A DNA stretch of 64,000 nucleotides, from NCBI RefSeq assembly GCF_023746615.1, contig NZ_CP082276.1:1178001-1242000 (forward strand). The letters are read 5' to 3'. The stretch is from Grimontia kaedaensis. GTDB lineage: Bacteria; Pseudomonadota; Gammaproteobacteria; Enterobacterales; Vibrionaceae. Below, piece by piece: positions 35,603-44,194 of the stretch (position 1 is the stretch's first letter; every line of letters starts with the position of its first letter). The position numbers were made by a program, and so were the translations under genes. A model generated the notes under the pieces. The model made no database searches and was not told the DNA's origin. It worked only from the letters and a program-made list of their open reading frames with translations.

Positions 35603-36625
35603 TTGATTACCATAAAAGAAGTGGCAGAGCTGGCGAACGTTTCCCAGTCAACCGTGTCACGGGCGTTGAATGGTCACAAGTCGGTTAAAGAAAAAAACCG
35701 CGTGAAGGTGTTCGATGCCATCGAAAAACTCGGCTACCAACCCAACGCTTTTGCTCAAGCACTGGCGTCGAATAAGTCTCACAGCATTGGCATGTTGGTG
35801 GGAACCTTTGATGGTCCCTACTTCGGGCCGCTAATGCACCATGTTGAGAGAGTGGTTCGCCAGAAGAACTACCACCTCATTATCACCAGCGGTCACGAAA
35901 ACTATGATGAAGAGCAGGAGTCCATTCACTTCCTCAACGCGAAGAAGATTGATGGATTAGTGCTTACATCAGACATGATGAGTGACGCTGACATTCTGCA
36001 GATCGTTGAAAAAACGCCAGCAACCATGCTGATGAACCGATACATTCCGGAAATCTCCGACCAATGTATTTGCATGGACAACGAATGGGGCGGCTACATT
36101 GCGACAGAGTACTTGATCAAAAACGGGCATACACGCATTGGTTGTGTCACGGGCCAACTTAGCAAAATTGATAGCCGCGAGCGCCTTCAGGGTTATAGGA
36201 ATGCGCTGGACAAATATGGCATCGAGTACGATCAGAATCTGGTTGTTGAAGGCCGTTTTGATCACGATGGCAATGATAAAGCCGTGCGCCGTTTGATGGA
36301 TCGTGACAGCGATATCACAGGAATTTTCTGTCTCAATGACAGCATCGCCCTGGCCGCCTATGGCGTTTGCCATGACCGTGGCATGAAAGTTGGTGAGGAC
36401 ATCTCCATTGTCGGGTTTGATAACCACACCTACAGCCAATACATGACACCAAGCCTCACAACCATTCACTTCCCTCTGGAAGATATGGCTTGCGAAGCGG
36501 CACGCGGGGTACTCAATATGTTGGAAGGCAAACCGTTAGCCAACATCAACACCCGCTTGTTCCCAACGCTCATGAAACGCGGTTCGGTGAAAACATTAGA
36601 GACTGCAACTATCGCACCGGCTTAA
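35603..36625 (+). CDS. LacI-family transcriptional regulator of the glucan locus
   Basis: 340 residues starting at TTG 35603, with AGGAAGAG about five bases upstream. The N-terminal LacI helix-turn-helix is ITIKEVAELANVSQSTVSRALNG, followed by a hinge helix with QALASNK and a periplasmic-binding-protein-like effector domain (HSIGMLVGTFDGPYFG, TGIFCLNDSIALAAYGV, SIVGFDNHTYSQYMTP). It lies beside the phosphorylase gene. The palindrome GAAAGCGCTTTC, a typical LacI-family site, precedes every glucan transcription unit, so it is the likely repressor, relieved by a beta-glucan oligosaccharide or breakdown product. The effector is an inference. Confidence 0.92.
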   Translation: MITIKEVAELANVSQSTVSRALNGHKSVKEKNRVKVFDAIEKLGYQPNAFAQALASNKSHSIGMLVGTFDGPYFGPLMHHVERVVRQKNYHLIITSGHENYDEEQESIHFLNAKKIDGLVLTSDMMSDADILQIVEKTPATMLMNRYIPEISDQCICMDNEWGGYIATEYLIKNGHTRIGCVTGQLSKIDSRERLQGYRNALDKYGIEYDQNLVVEGRFDHDGNDKAVRRLMDRDSDITGIFCLNDSIALAAYGVCHDRGMKVGEDISIVGFDNHTYSQYMTPSLTTIHFPLEDMACEAARGVLNMLEGKPLANINTRLFPTLMKRGSVKTLETATIAPA

Positions 36626-36642
36626 TTCATAATCTACGCCAT

Positions 36643-36676
36643 AAAAAACAGCCGCAAGTTGCGGCTGTTTTCGTTT
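36643..36676. terminator. Bidirectional terminator between regulator and phosphorylase
   Basis: An inverted repeat AAACAGCCGCAA (36646-36657) and TTGCGGCTGTTT (36659-36670), with A-rich sequence on the left and T-rich on the right. It can end both the rightward regulator transcript and the leftward phosphorylase transcript, whose stop is at 36689. Confidence 0.85.
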
Positions 36677-36688
36677 TGGTACTTACTA

Positions 36689-39600
36689 TTATCCAGCTTG
36701 ATTCAAAACACTAAGCGGAACATCTACCGCGATTTGTGCGATCTCACTGGTGCGGCTGAATAGCTTCTTACACACCGACTCTGGCAGTTGATTGCCTTCG
36801 ATAGAAAGCACATCCCCGGAGCTCAGAGAGACCACAATCTTAGTTGGGCCGCTTTCTGCCAAGCGGTATACAAACGGCACCTGACAGTAAGTGAAGGCCA
36901 GTTCACCAGCATTCAGCGAAATGCTTTTCTGCTCACCCTGCATGTTCACATACGGGAACTCAGCCTCTTTGCTAGAGAACTCACGTTCGAACAGCAGTGA
37001 CGGAGAAATGGTGATCGCGCCACTTTCCACCAGCACACCCAGCTCACCAAATCGGGTGATAATTTCTTCTTTCACCTGACCTGTCATACCTGGCTGTTGT
37101 GCGCCCGCATGTTTTGGTGTGTGTGAGTATGGGTCAACCGGGAAAGCACCGTATTCCGTTGGTGTTTTGTTGAAACCAATCCCTTCACGTACTCGGTAGT
37201 AGTAATCCGCTAGTTTACGGGTTTCTGCGCTGTGCGGGTTTTCTTTCCAGCTCGCGAAGTAAACTTCCTGAACCGCCAGCAGCAGCTTGGACACCATGTG
37301 CCAGTAGATACATCCCAGACCTTCGTAACCAAACATGGTACCGGAACGACCGGTGAATTCACGGTGGTTAAACACAGACTCGTATAGCGCCAGCACGTTT
37401 TCGTATTGCTCGTCAGACATTTGCGGGTAGTCTGCGCGAACTGAATCCAGTGTTGCCTTCAATGCACCTGCATTTTCAAACGTAGCGTTGAAGTGGAATA
37501 CGCCATCAAGGTCTGCGTAAACCACGCGTTTGTCGCCACGTTTGTTCATGTCACGCAGCAGATCATTCTTGCGAACCGCTTCTGCTTCGATGCAGTTACG
37601 ACGGCTGAATCCTGCCAGTTCGCGATCTGGATAGAGCATGAAAGACTTCTGGTCTTCACGATACATTTCGCTGTTGAACAGGTTATCCAGCAGAGTTACT
37701 GCCTGAGCCCCGCTCAGTGCGCCAGAACTGAGAGCTGCAACCTGACCTTCCAACATTGGGTACAGCGGCATGGCATCCAATGACTCACTGTTGTACTGAA
37801 CCACGTTGTAGGCATTGAACAAGCCATCTTCACGCAGGTTACGCTGGGTGCTGCTGTGCAGCAGATCCAAGCTGGTGTTCAACAGCGCTTCAATGTCATG
37901 CTTATCGACCAAAGTTTTACCGCTGAAACCTTGTTGTTGGTAAGCCTGATGACGGAAGCGGCTAGCCGCATCCACCAGCTCGGTCAGCAACTTGTGCTTG
38001 GTCTGGCGTGTAATCGTTTTCTTCTTCACATCAAGCAGCGTTTTGCTCAGGATTTCACTGGTCTCTTTCAACCAAGTTGCCACTTCATTAGAAATACGCA
38101 CTTTTTCCGGTGCTTGTGCAAACAGGGTTTGCAGGAACTCAACGTAACGACGCATGTAATACAGTGTCACCATCGACAAACCGTTACCCACAATCGCATT
38201 ATTGGCGTCATTCCACTCAGGACGCTGCGTATTGAGCCAAATGCCCCCATCGACTACCCAGTTGCCCAGTTTCGATAACAACGGCACCAGCAGCTTCTCA
38301 GAGAGGTTTACGAGGTACACTTCTTTGTCTGAATCCAATAGCAGACGACCATCACTACCGATCATCTCGCTCAGTTTTTCTGTCTTCTCGTGCAGCTCGG
38401 TGTCAAACGTCACTGTATCCTTAGGGTTCGAGAATAAGGTGTGCGTGTCTCCGATACGGTATGGCACGTTGGCATAGCTGTAGATTTCACGCGACAGGTT
38501 TGCTGTTAGCTGCGCAGGTTCAAAACGCTCAGACCATTCCAAGAACTTCAGCAGATATATGATCTGGTGGTCACCCCAGTAACCGATGTTGCTCCATGGA
38601 TCTTCCGGCTCCAGTACTTCCCAGTCGATACCGTCTTTGGTAATGCGGTAAGGGTTGTAACCATCAATTGTTGAGGCATTCACAAATTTAGCGATGAACG
38701 AGCGCAGGTAGCCCGGATAGCTCAGCGCTAAAGCTTCCCAGTTCTGGAAAATATCACGCCAGTTCCCTTGGTACGCCAGTAGTGGATTGCCTTCTTTGTC
38801 CTTCACCTTGATGTCGTAGTGGTTCCAAGGACGGCTTGGGTCACCGTGACGACGACCAAAGGTCAATGGCAGGTACTCGTAGCAAAGACGCAACAACTGA
38901 ATGTCGTCTGCCTGCTCAGCACGTTTCACCAGCTCTTCATGACTGAATGTTTCTGGCAGTGCGTCATAAAACGCTTTGTTACGCAGTACCACTTTCTTGT
39001 TCGTATTTTCTGCAGTTTGCAGCACGTCGTCTTTACGCAGGGTATAGCCTTGCTCAAACACACCGCCACGCATGCTGTTGAACAGTACGTTCGCGTAGTG
39101 GTGGTTACTGGTGGCTTCTTCTTCTGAGAACTGCCAGCCATCGACAGCTGAAATGAGAGAAACCAGTTCTTCGTGGTTCTTCGCACAATCTTGCTCTACC
39201 TTTTCTCGCAGTGATTGTGGGTCTTTTTGCTCATTACGCAAAACAACTACACCAGCGTGATCTTTTTCGATGTCGATGACAAACAGCCAATCGTTAGTCT
39301 CGTTAGCTTGCAGATCGATCATTTTGTGGATGAAGTACGCACCACGAACACCGCGTGTCAACGTTTCGCTCTCAATGATGTCACCACGACGGAAAGCCGG
39401 GACTTGCTGACTGCTGAGCAACACTTCAACGTCATCGTTGTCAATGCAGAAAACCGTATTTGCAGTTAGCGCTTCTGCAGGGTCTGCACGGTCGCTGAGC
39501 TTTGCATACATGGTGTAAAGCGCCAGTGTGGTATCTTGAACGCGCTCATTCCATTTGTAGGCATCCACCAACGCACTGCTCTTTTGCAGGGCCACCATTG

Positions 39601-40147
39601 GCGCACCATTTGGCAGAATGTTCTGCACACCGTCCAGGATTTCAATCTTGCGCGAAGTACCTGAGAAGTCACTCAGTTCAGCACGGCGTACAAAACCATA
39701 GGTGTTACCGCTCTGCCAGGTATATTTGAAGGTCAAACGCAGTGTTGGGTTAATCTCTTCAAACACCACTTTGTCGCCCGTAATATTTTTATAAAGATTA
39801 CGGATAACGCGGTACTTACCATTGTGCTGTGGGTTGAAAGGTTCCCATGTCACGACATCACCCACCTCATCTTCAAGGCGGATGAAGGTTTTCGGGCCGG
39901 TGTTTTCAGCATTCTCATGGATCATATCCACTGAGCGGTACGGAAACAGGGCGTTTTCAGGGTTGCCACGGCCTGCTGACAAACATCCGGTCGACGACGC
40001 AAACAACCAGTGATCATTGGCAGATACCACACTCATGAAGAATGCAGGCATTTGATCCACATTCTCTATGCGATAAAAACGTTCACCATTTACGTCTACG
40101 AATTGCCCCTTAACAGGGGTACTTGCCAGTTTAAAACAATGTTCCAT
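36689..40147 (-). CDS. Probable beta-1,3-glucan phosphorylase (GH94/GH149/GH161 type)
   Basis: 1152 residues, no signal peptide. A beta-sandwich N-terminal region leads to an (alpha/alpha)6-barrel with GNWRDIFQNWEAL and DPWSNIGYWGDHQIIYLLKFLEW, features of the inverting glucan phosphorylases. D526 in GYWGDHQ is my candidate catalytic acid. The size exceeds ordinary GH94 cellobiose or chitobiose phosphorylases and fits the GH149 or GH161 beta-1,3-glucan phosphorylases. It would release glucose-1-phosphate from imported laminari-oligosaccharides. A 22-bp palindromic operator lies 15-36 bases before the ATG, and the transporter operon lies upstream on the same strand. Which GH family it belongs to cannot be settled by eye. 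Substrate is inferred from the neighbouring GH16 and GH17 enzymes. Confidence 0.8.
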   Translation of the reverse strand: MEHCFKLASTPVKGQFVDVNGERFYRIENVDQMPAFFMSVVSANDHWLFASSTGCLSAGRGNPENALFPYRSVDMIHENAENTGPKTFIRLEDEVGDVVTWEPFNPQHNGKYRVIRNLYKNITGDKVVFEEINPTLRLTFKYTWQSGNTYGFVRRAELSDFSGTSRKIEILDGVQNILPNGAPMVALQKSSALVDAYKWNERVQDTTLALYTMYAKLSDRADPAEALTANTVFCIDNDDVEVLLSSQQVPAFRRGDIIESETLTRGVRGAYFIHKMIDLQANETNDWLFVIDIEKDHAGVVVLRNEQKDPQSLREKVEQDCAKNHEELVSLISAVDGWQFSEEEATSNHHYANVLFNSMRGGVFEQGYTLRKDDVLQTAENTNKKVVLRNKAFYDALPETFSHEELVKRAEQADDIQLLRLCYEYLPLTFGRRHGDPSRPWNHYDIKVKDKEGNPLLAYQGNWRDIFQNWEALALSYPGYLRSFIAKFVNASTIDGYNPYRITKDGIDWEVLEPEDPWSNIGYWGDHQIIYLLKFLEWSERFEPAQLTANLSREIYSYANVPYRIGDTHTLFSNPKDTVTFDTELHEKTEKLSEMIGSDGRLLLDSDKEVYLVNLSEKLLVPLLSKLGNWVVDGGIWLNTQRPEWNDANNAIVGNGLSMVTLYYMRRYVEFLQTLFAQAPEKVRISNEVATWLKETSEILSKTLLDVKKKTITRQTKHKLLTELVDAASRFRHQAYQQQGFSGKTLVDKHDIEALLNTSLDLLHSSTQRNLREDGLFNAYNVVQYNSESLDAMPLYPMLEGQVAALSSGALSGAQAVTLLDNLFNSEMYREDQKSFMLYPDRELAGFSRRNCIEAEAVRKNDLLRDMNKRGDKRVVYADLDGVFHFNATFENAGALKATLDSVRADYPQMSDEQYENVLALYESVFNHREFTGRSGTMFGYEGLGCIYWHMVSKLLLAVQEVYFASWKENPHSAETRKLADYYYRVREGIGFNKTPTEYGAFPVDPYSHTPKHAGAQQPGMTGQVKEEIITRFGELGVLVESGAITISPSLLFEREFSSKEAEFPYVNMQGEQKSISLNAGELAFTYCQVPFVYRLAESGPTKIVVSLSSGDVLSIEGNQLPESVCKKLFSRTSEIAQIAVDVPLSVLNQAG

Positions 40148-40161
40148 ATTTCTTGGTTCCT

Positions 40162-40183
40162 AAAAAGAAAGCGCTTTCTTTTT
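40162..40183. promoter_or_regulatory. 22-bp perfect palindromic operator before the phosphorylase
   Basis: The core GAAAGCGCTTTC (40167-40178) extends outward with A5/T5 arms into a perfect 22-bp palindrome. It ends only 15 bases before the start codon, next to the AGGAA ribosome-binding site, so bound repressor would block initiation or elongation. Confidence 0.85.
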
Positions 40184-40195
40184 GACTTAAAAATT

Positions 40196-40225
40196 TCCCG
40201 GTGGATTTTCCAACCATCACCGGGA
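40196..40225 (-). terminator. Terminator-like hairpin between the ABC operon and the phosphorylase
   Basis: TCCCGGTG (40196-40203) pairs with CACCGGGA (40218-40225), eight pairs with a 14-base loop. Read leftward it is followed by AAATTTTTAAG. It could stop or attenuate transcripts running from the transporter genes into the phosphorylase gene. Confidence 0.5.
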
Positions 40226-40265
40226 GGTCGATAAAAAGTTTACGCTTTGTTAGGGCCTTATAGCC

Positions 40266-41234
40266 TTAGAGGTGGTGACACCTCGCGTAATGTCCTGGTT
40301 TGACTTCCGTCGCCTCAGGCATGGATTGTGTGCACGCTTCCGTCGCAATTGGGCAACGCGAAGCGAACGGACATCCGACACTACTGGGTTTCCACAGCGG
40401 TATCTCGCCCTTTTTAACCGATAGATCACGGCGTCCTGCTCGTCCCACTTCCGGCACGGCTGACAGCAGCAATTTCGAGTAAGGGTGCTGGGGTGTCTGC
40501 GTCACGCTGTCGCTGTCGCCCCACTCCACCATATGACCGACATACATCACGGCCGTTTTTTCTGCAAAATACCGCGCGGTGGCAATATCATGCGTTATGT
40601 ACATAAAGGCGATCCCGTGTTGCTCTTTGAGATCAGCCATTAAGTTCAGAATGCCCAGACGTACTGAAACGTCCAGCATAGAAATCGGCTCATCGGCCAG
40701 AATCACTTCTGGGTCGACAGCAATAGCTCTTGCAATAGCCACACGCTGTCGCTGACCGCCACTCAATTCATGAGGGAATTTCTCTGCAGTTTCAACCACA
40801 GGCGACAACCCTACCAACTCAAGCAATTCATACACCTTATCTGCCACATTTTGCTTGTTTGCCCGCTTGTGAATCAAGAGCGGGCGAGCAATGTGGTGAT
40901 AAATATTATGCACCGGATTCAGGGAGCCAAATGGGTCCTGGAAAATCATCTGCACTTGGCGAGCATATTCCAGCTCACCGTTTTCTTTGATGTATTCCGC
41001 CAGCGGCTTGCCTTTGAAGGTGACCGAGCCGCCAGTATTTTCATAGATACGGGTCAGGATCCGAGCACCGGTACTTTTGCCCGAGCCAGACTCTCCCACA
41101 ATCGCTAACGCTTCCCCTTTTTTCAGTTCAAAGGAAACGTCGTTTACCGCACGCATCAAATTGGACTTTGAATGCCCGATGCGAAAATCCATCACCAGGT
41201 TTTTAATTTCAAGAAGGGTCTCTTTGCTTTCCAT
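40266..41234 (-). CDS. ABC transporter ATP-binding protein (OppF-like)
   Basis: 322 residues from ATG 41232-41234, with AGGAAGGAG upstream. The longer in-frame start at 41264 falls inside the preceding gene. Walker A is GESGSGKST, the signature is LSGGQRQRVAIARAI, Walker B is VILADEP, and the C-terminal oligopeptide/dipeptide extension has the cysteines of VGCPFASRCPIATEAC. It is the second ATPase of a peptide-type importer whose binding protein and permeases lie upstream. Transporters of this class carry chito- and gluco-oligosaccharides in vibrios and Thermotoga. Last gene of the transporter operon, separated from the phosphorylase by a hairpin and an operator. Confidence 0.92.
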   Translation of the reverse strand: MESKETLLEIKNLVMDFRIGHSKSNLMRAVNDVSFELKKGEALAIVGESGSGKSTGARILTRIYENTGGSVTFKGKPLAEYIKENGELEYARQVQMIFQDPFGSLNPVHNIYHHIARPLLIHKRANKQNVADKVYELLELVGLSPVVETAEKFPHELSGGQRQRVAIARAIAVDPEVILADEPISMLDVSVRLGILNLMADLKEQHGIAFMYITHDIATARYFAEKTAVMYVGHMVEWGDSDSVTQTPQHPYSKLLLSAVPEVGRAGRRDLSVKKGEIPLWKPSSVGCPFASRCPIATEACTQSMPEATEVKPGHYARCHHL

Positions 41235-41248
41235 TATAAGCTCCTTCC

Positions 41249-42202
41249 TTAAACCAGATGACACGCAACCTGATGCTCAGGCGCAATGAGTTTCAACTGC
41301 GGATCCTGCTCAGTACAGGGCGTAAAACACTTGTTGCAACGCTCCTGAAAATTACACCCTTGCGGTGTATTCAGTAGGTTCACCGGATTCCCCGGAATCC
41401 CGTATAAACGCTCTTTCGGACCATGAATGGTTGGAAACGAAGACAGCAGTCCTTGTGTATAAGGGTGCTGCGGCGCCCCGAACACGGTCTGCGCATCGCC
41501 CAATTCAATCATGTTGCCCGCATACATCACGCCGATACGGTCTGCAATTTCGCCCATCAGGCTTAAATCATGGCTGATGAACAGAATGGAAAAACCGAAC
41601 TTTGCTTTGAGATCATAAAGCTCATTCAGAATTTCCCTTTCAACGACAACATCCAATGCTGTCGTCGGCTCATCCATGATGATGAGCTTTGGTTCCAACG
41701 CCAGTGCTACTGCAATCACCACGCGCTGTCGCATACCACCACTCAACTGGTGCGGAAATGCTGACAGACGATCCGGGTGAATCCCTACAATTTGCAGCAG
41801 CTCTGCCGCTTTTTCTGTCGCCTGTTTCAACGACACTTTTTTGTGCGCCAGAATCACATCTGTCAGCTGCTCACCAATAGTGATCACAGGGTTGAGAGAA
41901 TTCATCGCACTTTGAAAAACCACTGACACTTCATTCCAACGGAATGCGCGCAGCTGTCTATCATTCATCTTCAGCACGTCTTCGCCTTTGTAGAGGATTT
42001 CACCCTCTGAGATCAGCGCAGGCGCTTTGTGAAGACGCGAAATCGCAAACGCCAGTGTGCTTTTTCCGCAGCCAGACTCACCGGCAATGCCCAGTGTTTC
42101 ACCTTCGGCGATGCTCACACTGACATTGTTTACGGCTCTTGCCACGCCATTTGGCGTCACGTAGTCCACGCAGAGGTTGTTAATTTCAAGCAAGTTTGCC
42201 AT
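41249..42202 (-). CDS. ABC transporter ATP-binding protein (OppD-like)
   Basis: 317 residues with Walker A GESGCGKST, signature LSGGMRQRVVIAVAL, Walker B LIIMDEPTTALD and the C-terminal OppD-type region with CNFQERCNKCFTPC, whose cysteines resemble those shown to bind an iron-sulphur cluster in related ATPases. The start overlaps the stop of the second permease gene by one base (TAATG). Forms the heterodimeric motor with the OppF-like protein, powering import through the two permeases. Sugar rather than peptide transport is inferred from its place in the glucan locus. Confidence 0.92.
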   Translation of the reverse strand: MANLLEINNLCVDYVTPNGVARAVNNVSVSIAEGETLGIAGESGCGKSTLAFAISRLHKAPALISEGEILYKGEDVLKMNDRQLRAFRWNEVSVVFQSAMNSLNPVITIGEQLTDVILAHKKVSLKQATEKAAELLQIVGIHPDRLSAFPHQLSGGMRQRVVIAVALALEPKLIIMDEPTTALDVVVEREILNELYDLKAKFGFSILFISHDLSLMGEIADRIGVMYAGNMIELGDAQTVFGAPQHPYTQGLLSSFPTIHGPKERLYGIPGNPVNLLNTPQGCNFQERCNKCFTPCTEQDPQLKLIAPEHQVACHLV

Positions 42203-43173
42203 TACAACCCCCTTCTCTTGTCTGCCGCTTTCTTTAGTTTGCGCCAGAGCTTCATGTGTGGACCGGTTTTGAGTTTCGGGTTACTGACCTGATCAATTGA
42301 CATATTGATCAGCGCCAGGGCGCCACCGGTGATAGCGAGCGCCAAAGCCGGCACCATCATTTCCCACCAAGCGCCCGTGTAGAGTGCCGACGACGTTTGA
42401 GCCCAATAGAGCATGGAGCCCCAGCTCACTTCTGTCGCGTCACCCAGGCCTAAAAAACCCAACCCTGCTTCGGAGCCCATAGCGTAGATGACGGCACCCA
42501 AGAATCCGCCGAACACAATGGAAACAAGGTTGGGTAAAATCTCGACCAAAATAATACGCAGTTTCGATTCACCCATGACTTCTGCAGCCAGAATGAATTC
42601 TTTGTTGCGAATTGCCATGGTTTGCGCGCGAATCACGCGTGCGCCCCAAGGCCAGGAGGTCACCCCAAGTAAAATCGTTATCACCAATGAGCCCACTTGC
42701 CCCAGAAACGCCGCCAGGACGATCAATAAGGGGAGCTGTGGAAACACCAAGAACACATTGGTTAAAAAATTCAGTCTTTCATCAATTTTGCCGCCGAAGT
42801 AGCCAGCAGACACACCCACTGCCACCGCAATGCCCATCGCAATCAGGCCCGCAAACAGCGAAACCGTCAGCGTTTTACGTGCGCCATAAAGCACTTGGCT
42901 GTATACATCACGCCCGCTTCGCGTTGTGCCCATCAAGTGTTTTTCACTCGGTGGCTGGTGCGGACGTGCAACACGTTTTTCCGCTGAATATGGCGCCAAC
43001 ACGTTGGCAAATATCGCTCCAACCAACACCATGGTCAGCAGCAAGGTGCCAAGAATCGCTGGCGGGTTGCCGTAGAAAAAAGCGTAAATACTTTTGCCAG
43101 CGCGCTTTATCGCCCCGCCTTTGTTAGGCATTTTCACTGGTTTGTTCTGGCTCGATTCCATCGTCTTATCCAT
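42202..43173 (-). CDS. ABC transporter permease (OppC-like)
   Basis: 323 residues with an N-terminal cytoplasmic leader, then a membrane helix (about 37-58, GTLLLTMVLVGAIFANVL) and a five-helix permease core. The OppC-type signature region includes HLMGTTRSGRDVYSQVLYGARKTL and the coupling-helix EAA-like segment EFILAAEVMGESKLRIILVEILPN. It is the second transmembrane subunit. Eleven bases separate it from the OppB-like gene upstream, and it overlaps the OppD-like gene downstream, in keeping with a single operon. Confidence 0.92.
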   Translation of the reverse strand: MDKTMESSQNKPVKMPNKGGAIKRAGKSIYAFFYGNPPAILGTLLLTMVLVGAIFANVLAPYSAEKRVARPHQPPSEKHLMGTTRSGRDVYSQVLYGARKTLTVSLFAGLIAMGIAVAVGVSAGYFGGKIDERLNFLTNVFLVFPQLPLLIVLAAFLGQVGSLVITILLGVTSWPWGARVIRAQTMAIRNKEFILAAEVMGESKLRIILVEILPNLVSIVFGGFLGAVIYAMGSEAGLGFLGLGDATEVSWGSMLYWAQTSSALYTGAWWEMMVPALALAITGGALALINMSIDQVSNPKLKTGPHMKLWRKLKKAADKRRGL

Positions 43174-43184
43174 GTGCCCGCTCC

Positions 43185-44159
43185 TTAATTCGCAATGCGC
43201 GGGTCAAGCCAGACATACAACAAGTCGGCGATGAAATTTGCGGTGAGCACAGCCGTCACCAGTATCAGCAAGATGGCCTGAATTAACGGATAATCACGCG
43301 CCACAATGCCTTTTAATAGAATGTTGCCCAGCCCCTGATAGTTGAACACCACTTCCGTCATGATCGAACCAGCAAAGGAAAAACCAATAGCCATCGCCAC
43401 AGCAGTCGCCACAGGCAATATCGCATTGCGACCAGCGTAGCGATACATCACACGGGTGCTACTCAAACCCTTGGCTTCCGCCATGGTCACATAGTCCTCG
43501 CCAAGCACATTGATCATGGCGTTACGCATGTTGAATACCCATGCAGCAATACCAACAACCACCATTGAGCCGACCGGCAATATTGCGTGTTTCAGCACGC
43601 TGCCGATAAATTCGAGCGTGAATCCCGGATCCAGCGACGGGTCGTAGGTGTAAGCGATTGGCAACATGTCCCACTTTATTCCGAACAGATAGAACAGGAA
43701 CAAAGCAGTGACCACATAAGGGAAGTTGCTGATAAACGCCAATACCGGCGGCACGACCTGCCCAACAAATCCTGTGCGGCGGTAAGAGGCATAAGTGCCA
43801 ATCGACACACCAATAATCAACGCCACGATCAGTGAGCCAAGCGCGAGGAACAAAGTCCAAGGCAGCGCATTACCAATCACTTCCGATACGCTGATGGGGA
43901 ACATCAACACTGACGGTCCCAGATCCAGCGTGAACACACTTTTTATGTACGCCAGATATTGCTCAAAGATGTTGCCATCAAGGAAGCCGTACATTTCACG
44001 CACTGCATCCATTTGTGCTGGGTCCATTTTCCCTTGCGCCGCAGCAAACAAAGCTTCAACCGGGTCACCGGGCATTAAGCGAGGCAACATAAAGTTGAAC
44101 GTTATCGCGATAAGAAACGCGCAGAAGTAAAAAATGAACCGTCGCAGTAAAAATGACAT
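43185..44159 (-). CDS. ABC transporter permease (OppB-like)
   Basis: A 324-residue integral membrane protein beginning MSFLLRRFIFYFCAFLIAITFNFMLPRLMPGDP, the OppB/DppB-type opening helix. About six helices follow and an EAA-like coupling motif (YVTMAEAKGLSSTRVMYRYAGRNAILP). It is the first permease subunit, 35 bases downstream of the binding-protein gene. Residue composition and length are normal for the family. Substrate assignment to beta-glucan oligosaccharides rests on context. Confidence 0.92.
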   Translation of the reverse strand: MSFLLRRFIFYFCAFLIAITFNFMLPRLMPGDPVEALFAAAQGKMDPAQMDAVREMYGFLDGNIFEQYLAYIKSVFTLDLGPSVLMFPISVSEVIGNALPWTLFLALGSLIVALIIGVSIGTYASYRRTGFVGQVVPPVLAFISNFPYVVTALFLFYLFGIKWDMLPIAYTYDPSLDPGFTLEFIGSVLKHAILPVGSMVVVGIAAWVFNMRNAMINVLGEDYVTMAEAKGLSSTRVMYRYAGRNAILPVATAVAMAIGFSFAGSIMTEVVFNYQGLGNILLKGIVARDYPLIQAILLILVTAVLTANFIADLLYVWLDPRIAN

Positions 44160-44194
44160 CGATTCGCCCTCACCTAATCCTTCAGTTCACACTG

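Noticed and set aside
36689..40147. Ordinary cellobiose or chitobiose phosphorylase of GH94
   Set aside because: Length of 1152 residues and the surrounding GH16/GH17 genes fit a long beta-1,3-glucan phosphorylase better, though the family call needs a profile search.
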